Counted from the stretch's first letter, positions 32,363 through 41,954 are shown. The stretch is 64,000 nt of DNA from Streptomyces reniochalinae (GCF_003323735.1 NZ_QOIM01000023.1:62001-126000), one strand, 5' to 3'. Program-made: numbers and translations. The notes: generated from the sequence alone by a model not told the origin.

Positions 32363-33844
32363 GTGCCCTTCACCACACCCGCGACCACCTCCACGACGCC
32401 GACGACGACCGAAGCCGCCGCCGTCCTGGCGCTGGCCTGTGCGGCGCAGTTCATGGTCGTCCTGGACGTCTCGGTGGTGAACGTCGCACTGCCCGCCGTT
32501 CGGGAAGCGCTCGGTTTCACCACGAGCTCCGGCCTCTCCTGGGTCGCCACCGCCTACGCGCTGGCGTTCGCCGGTCTGCTGCTGCCGGGCGCGCGCCTGG
32601 CCGACCTGCGCGGCCACCGCCACGTGTTCACCGCGGGGCTGGCACTGTTCACCCTCGCGAGCCTGGCCGGCGGGCTCGCCACCTCCCCTGGCACGCTCAT
32701 CGCGGCGCGCGCCGCCCAGGGGCTCGGAGCCGCCGTGCTGGCCCCCGCCACGCTCACCGTCCTGACGACCACGTTCACGGAAGGGCCGCGCCGCACCCGC
32801 GCGCTCGCCGTCTGGACGGCCGTCTCCTCCGTCGGCGGCGCCGCGGGCAACCTGCTGGGAGGAGTGCTCACTCAGGCGTTCTCCTGGCGGGCCGTCCTGC
32901 TCGTCAACGTCCCCCTCGGCTGCGCCGCACTGCTGCTCGTACGGGTACTGCCGCAAAGCGGCCTCCCCCGGGGCCGGGCACGCCCCCGGCTGGACCTGCC
33001 CGGTGCCCTCGCCGCGACCGTCGGCATGACGGCCCTCACCTACGGCGTCAGCCGCACCCAGGACGGTTCCTGGTCGGACCCCGCCACGCTCTGGGCGCTG
33101 ACGGGCGGAGCCGCGGCCCTGCTCCTCCTCGTCGCCGTGGAGACCCGTTGGGCATCCCGGCCGCTGATCCCGCCGTCACTGCTGCGGCGGCGCACGGTGG
33201 CGGTCGGCAACACGATCGTGCTGCTGGCAGGGGCCTGCCTCCAGATCCCCGTCTGGTACTTCCTGACGTTCTTCATGCAGGACACACTCGGCTACTCGGC
33301 GCTCGGCACAGGACTGGGCTTCCTGCCGCACACACTGATCGGCGCGGCGGCCGGGGTGTGGGTGACGCCCCGTCTGATGCGCCGCTTCGCACACCGGACG
33401 CTCATCCTGACCGGAGCCGTGCTGTGCGGTGCCGGTTTCTGGTGGCAGAGCACCGCGTCCGCCGGCAGTGGCTATCTCTTCGGCGTGCTGGGGCCCGCGG
33501 TGGTCTTCTCCCTGGGGGCCGCCGTGTTCGTCACGCCCGCGACGGCGGTGGTCACCTCCGGCGTTCCCACCGGTGACGCCGGGGCCGCCTCCGGTCTGAT
33601 GAACACCGCCAAACAGTTCGGCGGCGCCCTCGGGCTCGCCGCGCTCTCCGCCGTCGCGGGACCCGACGGGACCGCCCACGGCCGCGTGTTCGCCACCATG
33701 ACCGGCGTCCTGGCCGGCATCGTGCTCCTCGCTCTGGCGCTGCCCCGCGAGCGGACGAGCGGGCACACCACCGCGCGGGGAGAGAGCGCCCCGGGCGCGG
33801 ACAGCGGCGACGCCGGAGGGGTGCGGGCGGCGACGGAGGGCTGA
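32363..33844 (+). CDS. MFS efflux transporter, DHA2 family
   Basis: A 493-residue membrane transporter with about fourteen helices. Motif 1 is VLDVSVVNVALPAVREAL, motif A is GARLADLRGHRHVF, and motif C is SVGGAAGNLLGGVLTQ. The best start is the GTG at 32363, with GGAGGAG just upstream. Divergent TetR and shared operators indicate a drug or metabolite pump induced by its substrate. It is a different branch from the MFS protein at 2464..4035 (about 30 residues shorter, different regulator). Substrate unknown. Confidence 0.9.
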   Translation: MPFTTPATTSTTPTTTEAAAVLALACAAQFMVVLDVSVVNVALPAVREALGFTTSSGLSWVATAYALAFAGLLLPGARLADLRGHRHVFTAGLALFTLASLAGGLATSPGTLIAARAAQGLGAAVLAPATLTVLTTTFTEGPRRTRALAVWTAVSSVGGAAGNLLGGVLTQAFSWRAVLLVNVPLGCAALLLVRVLPQSGLPRGRARPRLDLPGALAATVGMTALTYGVSRTQDGSWSDPATLWALTGGAAALLLLVAVETRWASRPLIPPSLLRRRTVAVGNTIVLLAGACLQIPVWYFLTFFMQDTLGYSALGTGLGFLPHTLIGAAAGVWVTPRLMRRFAHRTLILTGAVLCGAGFWWQSTASAGSGYLFGVLGPAVVFSLGAAVFVTPATAVVTSGVPTGDAGAASGLMNTAKQFGGALGLAALSAVAGPDGTAHGRVFATMTGVLAGIVLLALALPRERTSGHTTARGESAPGADSGDAGGVRAATEG

Positions 33845-33923
33845 GGACGGCGCGCTGAGCCGCCGGGCGGGGCGGACTCGTCGTGCCCCCGCCGGCCGGA
33901 CCCTCCGTCCGGCGGGCCCGACC

Positions 33924-34022
33924 CTCCACCCACCCCGCAAACGGCCCCTCCCGCCGCCCGGCGAACCGGCTCCTCCGCCCATCCGGAAAAACGGCCCCTC
34001 CACCCGCCCGGCGAACCCGCCG
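33924..34022. repeat. degenerate tandem repeat
   Basis: Blocks of the type AACGGCCCCTCC followed by CGCCCGGCGAACC recur about three times with mismatches, between the MFS and aminotransferase genes. Non-coding. Confidence 0.5.
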
Positions 34023-34038
34023 CTCACTCGTGCGTCGG

Positions 34039-35265
34039 CTACCCCGCCGCCGTCCGCAGGGCCGGCCCGAGCCGGTTCAGGCCCTCGCTGATCTCCGCCG
34101 GGGTGTGGGTGGTGAACGACAGGCGCAGTGCCGCGTGATCGGGCGGGCCGGCGAAGAAGGGGGCGCCGGGGACGTAGGCGACGTCGTGCGCGACGGCCTC
34201 GCGCAGCAGCGAGGTCGCGTCGTATCCCTCGGGCAGCCGGGCCCAGACGAACATGCCGCCCTCGGGACGGTTCCACGTGCTGCCGTCCGGCAGCGCCGCG
34301 GCGAGACCGTCCACCAGGGCGTCACGGCGTCGCCTGTAGGACTCCCGGACCCGCGTCAGGTGGGCGTCCAGGTCGCTGTCCGCCAGATATCTGGCGGCCG
34401 CGGCCTGGTCGACGGTGGAGCAGTGCAGGTCGAGGGACTGCTTGGCGACCACACAGGCGCCCAGCAGCGCGGTGGGCGCCCGCAGCCAGCCGAGCCGCAC
34501 GCCGGGGGCCATCACCTTCGAGAAGCTGCCCAGCAGCACCGTCCGGTCGGCGGCCCGGGGCAGCGACGCGAGCCACGGCACGGACGCGCCCTCGAAGCGC
34601 AGTTCCCCGTACGGGTCGTCCTCGAGGAGCCACAGGCCGTCCCGTGCGGCGATCTCGGCGACCTCCTGCCGCCGCGCGAGCGGAAGGGTGCGGCCGGTCG
34701 GGTTCTGGAAGGTGGGCACCAGGTAGAGCAGTTTGGGCCGCTCGCGCTCCACCGCTTCCGCCAGCGCCCCGGGATCCACACCGTCCTCGTCGCAGCGGAC
34801 GGGCACCACCCGGGCCCCCGCGAAACCGAAGCACTGGAGTGCCGCCAGGTAGGTGGGGTCCTCCACCAGTACGGTGTCGCCTGGCTCCAGCAGCGCGGTC
34901 GCCAGCAGGGTGAGGGCCTGCTGGGAACCGGTCGTCACCAGCAGCGCCCGGGGATCCGTCGGCAGGCCGCGGTCCGCCAGCCGCCCGGCCACCGCGGCCC
35001 GCAGCGCCGGGTCCCCCTCCGTGGTGGAGTACTGCAACACCCGCCGCGGCTCCTCGGTGAGCACCCGGTCGTAGGCGGCGCGTATGCCGCCGGAGTCGAA
35101 CAGTTCGGGTGCGGGGAGGCCACCGGCGAAGGAGATGACCTCGGGACGCTCGGTCAGCGCCAGGATCTCCCGTACGGGCGACGAGCCCACCGAGGCGGCG
35201 CGGGCGGCGAGCGGGGGCACGGGAGCGGTGGCCGGCGCGGAGCCGGTGAGCGTACCGGGAGTCAT
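34039..35265 (-). CDS. PLP-dependent aminotransferase, class I/II (LysN/2-aminoadipate type)
   Basis: A 408-residue fold-type I aminotransferase. Early it has VISFAGGLPAPELF, then the nucleotide-like TTGSQQALTLLA, VEDPTYLAALQCF, PTFQNPTGRTLPL with the PLP-aromatic region, and the catalytic Lys in GSFSKVMAPGVRLGW near residue 240. The sequence pattern fits the 2-aminoadipate/aromatic aminotransferase branch (MocR-like domain without the GntR part). It is monocistronic, so the substrate cannot be deduced. Confidence 0.88.
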   Translation of the reverse strand: MTPGTLTGSAPATAPVPPLAARAASVGSSPVREILALTERPEVISFAGGLPAPELFDSGGIRAAYDRVLTEEPRRVLQYSTTEGDPALRAAVAGRLADRGLPTDPRALLVTTGSQQALTLLATALLEPGDTVLVEDPTYLAALQCFGFAGARVVPVRCDEDGVDPGALAEAVERERPKLLYLVPTFQNPTGRTLPLARRQEVAEIAARDGLWLLEDDPYGELRFEGASVPWLASLPRAADRTVLLGSFSKVMAPGVRLGWLRAPTALLGACVVAKQSLDLHCSTVDQAAAARYLADSDLDAHLTRVRESYRRRRDALVDGLAAALPDGSTWNRPEGGMFVWARLPEGYDATSLLREAVAHDVAYVPGAPFFAGPPDHAALRLSFTTHTPAEISEGLNRLGPALRTAAG

Positions 35266-35500
35266 CGCCGCAGCTTAGGAGCGCATCCCGCGCGGGCCCA
35301 TCGCCATCCGGCATGTGGTCACAGGGCCGCCGGCTGCCCGGCTCACCGGTCCCCCGGCGAATCGCCGGTTGGGATCCCGCCGGACGGGTACCTGCGGGCC
35401 GATATTGGGGCCTGGAGCGTATGCGCGAGCCTTGGCCCGCGTAAGAAGCGCCCGCGGAGAAGGCGAGCCAGCCAGTAGGCGAGAGAGGGAGGCCCAGGAC

Positions 35501-35860
35501 GTGACGGCCGAGATGTCCGAAGGCGAGTGGGAAGTGTCCGTGGAGCTCAGCGACTGCGCCCGTGAGGACGCCGAAGCGGTGTTCCGGGTACTGGGCGGAC
35601 TCTTCCGCTCCGACTGGAGCGAGTTGCAGCCGGAGGGCCGCGAGGCCAACGTGTGGCTGTCGAGGTTCGACGCCTCCGGCGACGGGGGCAGGCCGGACGC
35701 GGTGACACTCCGTTCCCCTGTGACGGCCGAATTGCAGGGCTCTCCGCACGCGGTGGAGCGGATGCACGGCGTGCTGACGGAGGCATTCGGCGTGGTGGAG
35801 GTGCTGGAGGTTGCGGGAGACCAGGAGAAGCAACTGCGGCTCCGGCTGGAGACCCGCTGA
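35501..35860 (+). CDS. conserved hypothetical protein
   Basis: A 119-residue soluble protein with an alternating strand/helix pattern (VSVELSDCAREDAEAVFRVL, later VTAELQGSPHAVERMHGVL). The GTG at 35501 follows GGAGGCCCAGGAC; an ATG at 35513 is an alternative. No domain is recognised. A terminator hairpin follows. Confidence 0.65.
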   Translation: MTAEMSEGEWEVSVELSDCAREDAEAVFRVLGGLFRSDWSELQPEGREANVWLSRFDASGDGGRPDAVTLRSPVTAELQGSPHAVERMHGVLTEAFGVVEVLEVAGDQEKQLRLRLETR

Positions 35861-35875
35861 CGCGCGGCCCCGCCC

Positions 35876-35908
35876 GTGCGGGGGCACGGCGACCTCGTGC
35901 CCCCGCAC
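35876..35908. terminator. terminator hairpin
   Basis: GTGCGGGGGCACG (35876..35888) pairs perfectly with CGTGCCCCCGCAC (35896..35908), 15 bases after the preceding stop codon. Confidence 0.8.
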
Positions 35909-36450
35909 CTCGACCTCGCGTCCCGTACGTCGACCCCATCGCCCCAGGTCGCCCCAGGTCGGCCCGGGCCGTCGCCCGCGCACCATCGTCCTCGGTGACC
36001 GCGTCTTCGAACGGCTGGAGAGGTGGTGGGGAGCGCCCACACCCCGGGCCGCCCCGCCTGCCCGGCCCCTCTCAGGACGGACGTCCTACAGCCCCGCGCC
36101 GCTCAGTCGCCGGACAGGGTGGGCGACGAGATACGCCCGGCCAGGTGACGCAACCTCTCCTCCAACAACCTCGGGGCGTCCTGCCGAGCACAGATCTCGT
36201 GCCGGTGCTGTAACCACGTCAACTCCCCCGGGCAGGAAGATCTACGCGAACTGAGAATTCGCAACCACCCTGGTTTGCCCGGTCTGTCGATACCGGGGCC
36301 GCGGTGGTGGGGACTTTGGTCGTGCCCCAGGAGACCAAAGGCTGATCCGTGCGCCGAGGCAGCGTGTCTACGGTCGTGGTGAGTTCCGGGAGCGGCTGCG
36401 GGGAGGCGGCGCCCCGGCTCGTTTCTCGCGCTGTTCACCAAGGGGTCCGC
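35909..36450. other. intergenic region with a possible fragment
   Basis: No clear gene. On the minus strand the end of one frame (stop 36103..36105) encodes about 45 residues including LQHRHEICARQDAPRLLEER that look protein-like but match nothing I know. Base composition is lower in GC than the surroundings, as in the next gene. Confidence 0.35.
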
Positions 36451-37572
36451 ATGGAAACATTGAGTTCTGTCCCACTCGGGCGACCACCGCTATTCCGCCG
36501 GCTGTCGGCGGTGCTGGCGCTCCTCGTGCTGTCTCCGGTCTGTGCCGAATACCTCATCGGCTATGACAGCATCATCGGCCGCCCGTGGGAGCTCGTTTCC
36601 GGGTTGCTGTTTCTCGCCCCACTCTATGGAACGGTAGCGGTGCTCATCAGAGAGGTCGTTCGCCGGTCCGGCCGAGGATGGCCGAGCATTCTTCTGCTGA
36701 GCGGGGCGTTCGGACTGATCCAGGCCGGGGTGATCGACCAGAGCCTGTTCAACCCGCACTTCGTCAGCGATCCCTTCTGGTCCCAGGAGCGTCTTCCCAC
36801 CCTCGTTCCCGTCGCCGGGATCAGTGTTCACCATCTGCTCGGATTCGTCGTCGGTCACGTGATCTGGAGCTTCGCGGCACCAATCGTCGTGGTCGAGTCC
36901 TGTGTTCCACGACTGGCTGACCGCCCGTGGCTGGGACGTGGGGGCGTCACGGCATTGCTGGTGTTGTACGTCCTGGCGTTCGTGGTGTTCTTTCACGAGC
37001 ACACCAGAGAATTCCTGGCGAGCACGGCACAACTGGGCACCACCGCAGTGGTCGCTGCCGCGCTTGCCGCTGCCGCGCTCGCCTTGCCGCGCCGGCATGA
37101 GGTCTCCTCGGGCTGGGTGCCGCCGCCGTGGCTTGCCGGCGGTGGAGCGGTGGGGGTGATGGCCACCCACCAACTGGCACCCCCCGGCTGGTCGGGCGTC
37201 CTCGCCGATCTGACGGTGCTCTCGCTGGGCGGCGGTCTGCTCCTGCTCTGGTCGGGCCGAGCAGGCTGGGACCGACGCCACGCACTCGTGGTTGGTGGCG
37301 CCGCCCTTGTGGTGAACTCCGTTCTCTCGTTCGCAGTCGAGCCGCTGGGTGGACACACCTCTTATGCCGCGAAGTACGCGGCCAACGCCACGCTGTTGGC
37401 GGCCGTGATCGCTCTGCTGGCCTCGGCCTACAGGCGGGTTCCCCGCCCCGGGCCATCGACCGCGACAGCTTCCACGGCCCTTCGGCCGAGCCCTGCTCCT
37501 GGTCCTGGCCCTGCTCCTGGTCCTTCGATTGCCAAGATGCCGCCTTCGGCCACCGACTCGGACGACTACTGA
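36451..37572 (+). CDS. polytopic membrane protein, function unknown
   Basis: A 373-residue integral membrane protein with about ten hydrophobic segments, for example LSAVLALLVLSPVCAEYLIG and VSGLLFLAPLYGTVAVLIRE. The C-terminus is a short Pro/Gly/Ser tail (PAPGPGPAPGPS). The ATG at 36451 has AAGGGG six bases upstream. Third-position GC is visibly lower than in neighbouring genes, which suggests later acquisition. Family not recognised; it may resemble bacterial heptaprenyl or permease-like proteins only in topology. It is beside the 3' end of bldA. Confidence 0.65.
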   Translation: METLSSVPLGRPPLFRRLSAVLALLVLSPVCAEYLIGYDSIIGRPWELVSGLLFLAPLYGTVAVLIREVVRRSGRGWPSILLLSGAFGLIQAGVIDQSLFNPHFVSDPFWSQERLPTLVPVAGISVHHLLGFVVGHVIWSFAAPIVVVESCVPRLADRPWLGRGGVTALLVLYVLAFVVFFHEHTREFLASTAQLGTTAVVAAALAAAALALPRRHEVSSGWVPPPWLAGGGAVGVMATHQLAPPGWSGVLADLTVLSLGGGLLLLWSGRAGWDRRHALVVGGAALVVNSVLSFAVEPLGGHTSYAAKYAANATLLAAVIALLASAYRRVPRPGPSTATASTALRPSPAPGPGPAPGPSIAKMPPSATDSDDY

Positions 37573-37647
37573 TCTTTTCGCGAGTTCAGTAGGTGTGGTG
37601 GCAAATCCCGCGCACCCACTCATCCCGGAAGCGGCTCCGCTGCTGCG

Positions 37648-37866
37648 TCACCAGGACGACACACGCCACACACCCAGGCTGCCTGGACACGTCGGCGGCT
37701 GGGCGGAGCCGGACAGTGCGCCGGCGACTTTTGTGCCGTCGGCGCGTCCACCGTCGAGTCCGGCCTCCCAGAGCCACACGCGGGCGGGCACGGAGGTGCG
37801 CACGGCGTTCGTTCCGCCCGGCTGATACGTCGGGGTGCTCCCACCGTGCGCCCGCAGCGCCGTCAC
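37648..37866 (-). pseudogene. short fragment of a possible exported protein
   Basis: A 72-codon frame with a possible GTG start at 37866 and AAGGGCG upstream encodes TYQPGGTNAVRTSVPARVWL and LDGGRADGTKVAGALSGS before a less convincing end. It may be the tail of a lost gene or a small gene downstream of the tRNA. The rest of 37573..37915 holds nothing that I can support. Confidence 0.25.
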
Positions 37867-37915
37867 GGGGCGCCCTTACAGGTGGTTTTCAGCAGGTCGG
37901 GGCCACCAGGGGTGT

Positions 37916-38001
37916 TGGTGCCCGGAGCCGGACTTGAACCGGCACGGCCCTGAGGGCCAACGAGGTTTAAGCTCGTCGTGTCTGCATTCCACCATCCGGG
38001 C
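37916..38001 (-). tRNA. bldA: tRNA-Leu(UAA), decodes UUA; bldA
   Basis: The minus strand from 38001 to 37916 folds as a class II leucine tRNA. The acceptor stem is GCCCGGA (5') with TCCGGGC, the discriminator is A and CCA is encoded. The anticodon stem ACGAG/CTCGT encloses the loop CTTAAAC, so the anticodon is UAA. The long variable arm lies around TGGCCCTCAGGGCCG, and the T arm is GCCGG-TTCAAGT-CCGGC. The UAA anticodon reads the rare UUA codon, and in Streptomyces this tRNA is BldA, required for aerial growth and many antibiotic clusters. It lies beside the ABC-cfa-ndh genes, as I recall it does in S. coelicolor. Confidence 0.96.
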
Positions 38002-38487
38002 ACCGGTCTCCGGGACCGCTCCGTGCACCGCCGGGCGCACACGGCCCACCCCAGGACGCGGGACGAGCCTATCCAGGGTCATCCCCCGAACAGCGGATCG
38101 ACAGACCGATGTTGTCTTATTTTATTGGCAACTGACGGGGCATCAGTACCACATGGACCACTTCGCAGCGGTCTTCTTCCTACGTTCACCTCTACAGAAA
38201 TGACGGAAAGTCGCCGTTCGGTCACGCACTTCCGTGTCACACACCTCCCTCTGGCATATGCCAGCGGTCTCTGCCCAGCTCAGCCGGGCGGCGCGAGCCG
38301 CCTTCTCGCCGTCTCAGGGTCGGCCGTCATCCCCAAGGAGGACGAGGGTGGCGCGGGCTACCTCCGAAGACTCCCCCGCAAACAAGAGCCGGGGCTGATC
38401 CCAGAGGGGAGAAGGGGCGGAACGATGGAGGTCATTCGGAAGTTCCCAACCGGCTTCCTCCACCGACGACCCGACAGGAGCCCCGCT
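38002..38487. other. upstream region of bldA and of the ABC operon
   Basis: No protein gene is supported. On the minus strand TAGGCT (about 38067..38072) is a possible bldA -10, with no good -35. An AT-rich patch, unusual here, lies at about 38109..38126 and is flanked by GTTG and CAAC. Confidence 0.35.
38251..38264. promoter_or_regulatory. 14-base palindrome upstream of the ABC transporter
   Basis: CTGGCATATGCCAG is perfectly symmetric and sits 224 bases before the ABC ATPase start, next to CTTCCGTG-type sequence. It is a candidate operator for the ABC operon. Confidence 0.45.
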
Positions 38488-39303
38488 GTGACGACCAGCA
38501 CCCGTCCGCACGACTACGCGGGTGGCCCGTACCCCGGAGCCCCCGCAGCCCACACCAGCACCGGCGTCGCCGCGGCGCGGGCCACCGACCTGTCCAAGGT
38601 CTACGGCCAGGGCGAGACCCAGGTGGTCGCCCTCGACCGGATAACGGTGGAGTTCCGGCGGGCCGAGTTCACCGCGATCATGGGCCCCTCGGGCTCCGGC
38701 AAGTCCACGCTGATGCACTGCATGGCGGGCCTGGACGCCATCTCCAGCGGCAGCGCCCGCATCGGTGAGACGGAACTGACCGGTCTGAAGGACAAGAAGC
38801 TGACCCAGCTGCGCCGCGACCGCGTGGGCTTCATCTTCCAGGCGTTCAACCTGCTGCCCACTCTCAGCGCGCTGGAGAACATCACGCTGCCGATGGACAT
38901 CGCGGGCCGCAAGCCCGACAAGGCGTGGCTGGACCGCGTCATCCAGACGGTCGGGCTCGCCGACCGTCTCAAGCACCGCCCCAACCAGCTCTCCGGCGGT
39001 CAGCAGCAGCGCGTCGCGGTGGCCCGCGCCCTCGCCTCCCAGCCGGAGATCATCTTCGGGGACGAGCCGACCGGCAACCTCGACTCGCGGGCGGGCGCCG
39101 AGGTACTGGGCTTCCTCCGCAACTCCGTGCGGGAGCTGGGCCAGACCGTCGTCATGGTCACCCACGACCCGGTGGCGGCCGCCTACGCGGACCGCGTGGT
39201 CTTCCTCGCCGACGGGCGCATCGTCGACGACATGGCAGGACCGACGGCCGACAGCGTGCTGGAGCGGATGAAATCCTTCGACGCCAAGGCGCGCAGGAGC
39301 TGA
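38488..39303 (+). CDS. ABC transporter ATP-binding protein, MacB/LolD type
   Basis: A 271-residue ATPase. After a ~40-residue Thr/Ala-rich tail come Walker A GPSGSGKST (near residue 71), the Q-loop FIFQAFNLLPTLSALENI, the signature LSGGQQQRVAVARALA, Walker B IIFGDEPTGNLDS and the H-loop VTHDP. The GTG at 38488 has AGGAG upstream. It pairs with the FtsX-type permease 75 bases downstream. This pairing exports peptides, lipids or antimicrobials and often answers envelope stress. Start codons further upstream are possible but unsupported. Confidence 0.93.
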   Translation: MTTSTRPHDYAGGPYPGAPAAHTSTGVAAARATDLSKVYGQGETQVVALDRITVEFRRAEFTAIMGPSGSGKSTLMHCMAGLDAISSGSARIGETELTGLKDKKLTQLRRDRVGFIFQAFNLLPTLSALENITLPMDIAGRKPDKAWLDRVIQTVGLADRLKHRPNQLSGGQQQRVAVARALASQPEIIFGDEPTGNLDSRAGAEVLGFLRNSVRELGQTVVMVTHDPVAAAYADRVVFLADGRIVDDMAGPTADSVLERMKSFDAKARRS

Positions 39304-39378
39304 GCCTCCCCCCGACACCCGAGCCGACCGGCCGACCGACGTCGGCCACATCCCAGAAGGACCCCCGAGGACTTCCTC

Positions 39379-41916
39379 ATGCTCCGAACAGCCTTGCGCA
39401 ACGTTTTCGCGCACAAGGCCCGGCTGCTGATGACCATGCTCGCCGTGTTGCTCGGCGTCGCCTTCGTCTCCGGCACCCTGGTCTTCACCTCCACGATCTC
39501 CGACGCGTTCCAAAAGAGCTCCCAGAAGGGCTACGCGGACGTCGACGTCTCCATACGCCAGGACGGCAGCGACGCTCCCCAGGGGCGTGAGACCGTCTCG
39601 CCGCTGAGCCAGCGCGCCCTCGACAAGGCCGCGAACCTGCCAGGGGCCGCCTCGGCCACCGGCGTCGTCTCCGGTTTCGCGGCGCTGTCCGACAAGGACG
39701 GCAAGCTCGTCGGCGACGGCTTCTCCACCCAGGGCGCCAACTACTACGCGGGCCGCGACGGGAAGGGCACCGACGCGCGCTACCCGATGAAGGACGGCCA
39801 GGCGCCCCGCGCCGAGGGCCAGATCGCGCTGGACGCCAAGACGGCCGAGCGCACCGGCTACCAGGTCGGTGACACCGTGCGCACGTCGGTGAACGGCCCG
39901 GTGCGCGAGGAGAAGGTCACCGGCATCTTCACCACCGACGACGGGAACGTCGCCGCGGGCGGCACGCTGGTCCTCTACGACAACGCCACGGCCCAGAAGC
40001 TGTTCGCCAAGCCCGGCGAGTACACCGAGATCGCCCTCAAGGCCGGCCCGGGCGTCTCCCAGACCGCGCTCAAGGAGCAGGCCCAGAAGGTACTGCCCGC
40101 CGACACCGAGGCCGTCACCGGCAAGAAGCTCGCCGACGACGAGTCCAAGGCCATCGAGAACAGCATGTCCGGCATGAAGACGAGCCTGCTGGCGTTCGCC
40201 GGGATCGCGCTGTTCGTGGGCATCTTCATCATCGCCAACACCTTCACGATGCTCGTCGCCCAGCGCACCAAGGAGCTGGCGCTGCTGCGCGCGGTCGGTG
40301 CCAGCCGCCGTCAGGTGACCCGTTCGGTGCTGATCGAGGCGCTGGTCGTGGGGGCCGTCGCGGGACTGGCCGGCATGGCCGCGGGTGTCGGCATCGCGGC
40401 CGGGCTGCGCGCAGTGGTCGGCAACATGGGAAACATGCCCGACGGGCCGCTGGTCATCGAGCCGAACACGGTCGTCGTCTCGCTGATCGTGGGCGTCCTC
40501 GTCACCCTTCTGGCGGCCTGGCTGCCGGCGCGGCGCGCCGCCAAGATCCCGCCGGTCGCGGCCATGGGCGCACTCCACGCCCCGGCCAGCACGCGCTCCC
40601 TCATCCTCCGCAACACCATCGGCGCCCTGTTCTCCGCGGCCGGTGCCGCGCTGGTGCTGATGGCGACGAAGGCGGACGACGGCAAGGCCCCCATGGGCCT
40701 GGGCGCCGCGCTCCTGGTGATCGGCGTCTTCATCCTGACCCCGCTGCTGTCCCGCCCGCTCATCGCGGCGGCCGCACCGGTACTGCGGCTCTTCAACGTG
40801 AGCGGCAAGCTGGCCCGCCAGAACGCGGTCCGCAACCCGCGCCGCACGGCGGCCACGGCCTCCGCGCTGATGGTCGGCCTGACCCTGATCACCGGCCTGA
40901 CGGTCATCGCCAGCGGCGTCCAGCAGGCCGTCAACAAGATGGCGTCGGACTCGCTGAAGGCCGACTACACCATCTCGATGGCCAACTTCACCCAGCTCTC
41001 GCCCGAGGTGGAGAAGAAGCTCGTCCAGTCGGACCAGGTCACCGCGACCTCCCCGCTGCGCAACGCGTACGCCGACATCGGCGACGAGTCCGAGTACCTC
41101 ACGGGCGTCAACGGCTCCTCCATCGGCAAGCTGACCAACATCGACTTCACCGCGGGCGGTTGGCCGGGGCTCTCCAGCGGCAAGAAGGTCGTGGTCGACA
41201 ACGCCACCGCGAAGGAGAAGGGCTGGAAGCTCGGCTCCGACTTCACCGTCACCTACGAGGACGGCCGGAAGGCCACGCTGACGGTCGGCGGACTGTACGA
41301 GGGCAACCAGATGATCAAGGGCATCCTCGTCGACAACAAGGCCGTCACCCCGCACATGAGCGAGGTCGCCGACATGCAGGTCCTCGCCAAGACCAAGGAC
41401 GGGGCCGGCGACGAGGTCAAGGAAGCCCTCACCAAGCAGCTCGGGGACAACCCGGCGATCCTCGTCGAGGACAAGAAGGACATCTCCGAGGGCATCGCAC
41501 AGATGATCAACATCCTGTTGAACATGCTGTACGGGCTGCTCGCGATGGCCGTCATCGTCGCCGTCCTCGGCGTGATCAACACCCTGGCCATGTCGGTGTT
41601 CGAACGCGGTCAGGAGATCGGCATGCTGCGCGCCATCGGGCTCGACCGGCGCGGCATCAAGCGGATGGTGCGGCTGGAGTCGCTGGTCATCTCCCTCTTC
41701 GGCGGGGTGCTCGGCATCGCTCTCGGCGTCTTCTTCGGCTGGGCAGCAGGCGAGCTGATCGCCGGGGCCGGGCTCGACACCTACACGCTGGTGCTGCCGT
41801 GGGGCCGGCTGGGCATCTTCCTCGCCCTCGCCGCCGTCGTCGGTGTCCTCGCCGCGCTGTGGCCCGCTCGCAGGGCGGCCAGGCTCAACATGCTGGCCGC
41901 CATCAAGACGGAGTGA
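39379..41916 (+). CDS. FtsX-domain ABC permease (MacB-like, two domains)
   Basis: An 845-residue permease with a short N-terminal cytoplasmic stretch and first helix (RLLMTMLAVLLGVAFVSGTL). Two FtsX modules follow, each with a large extracellular loop and three helices (around residues 255-400 and 690-840). The second ends with TLAMSVFERGQEIGMLRAIGLDRRGI and the last ends in LNMLAAIKTE. The arrangement is a mechanotransmission-type exporter. Start ATG at 39379 with GAGGAC upstream. Together with the preceding ATPase it forms one transporter; substrate unknown. Confidence 0.93.
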   Translation: MLRTALRNVFAHKARLLMTMLAVLLGVAFVSGTLVFTSTISDAFQKSSQKGYADVDVSIRQDGSDAPQGRETVSPLSQRALDKAANLPGAASATGVVSGFAALSDKDGKLVGDGFSTQGANYYAGRDGKGTDARYPMKDGQAPRAEGQIALDAKTAERTGYQVGDTVRTSVNGPVREEKVTGIFTTDDGNVAAGGTLVLYDNATAQKLFAKPGEYTEIALKAGPGVSQTALKEQAQKVLPADTEAVTGKKLADDESKAIENSMSGMKTSLLAFAGIALFVGIFIIANTFTMLVAQRTKELALLRAVGASRRQVTRSVLIEALVVGAVAGLAGMAAGVGIAAGLRAVVGNMGNMPDGPLVIEPNTVVVSLIVGVLVTLLAAWLPARRAAKIPPVAAMGALHAPASTRSLILRNTIGALFSAAGAALVLMATKADDGKAPMGLGAALLVIGVFILTPLLSRPLIAAAAPVLRLFNVSGKLARQNAVRNPRRTAATASALMVGLTLITGLTVIASGVQQAVNKMASDSLKADYTISMANFTQLSPEVEKKLVQSDQVTATSPLRNAYADIGDESEYLTGVNGSSIGKLTNIDFTAGGWPGLSSGKKVVVDNATAKEKGWKLGSDFTVTYEDGRKATLTVGGLYEGNQMIKGILVDNKAVTPHMSEVADMQVLAKTKDGAGDEVKEALTKQLGDNPAILVEDKKDISEGIAQMINILLNMLYGLLAMAVIVAVLGVINTLAMSVFERGQEIGMLRAIGLDRRGIKRMVRLESLVISLFGGVLGIALGVFFGWAAGELIAGAGLDTYTLVLPWGRLGIFLALAAVVGVLAALWPARRAARLNMLAAIKTE

Positions 41917-41954
41917 GCCGGGGGGCCTTCGGCCCCGGCTCCCCCGCCTGACAC

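Noticed and set aside
37600..38010. Integrated element at the tRNA 3' end
   Set aside because: No integrase gene and no second copy of the tRNA 3' end were seen on the left side, so there is no attachment-site evidence.
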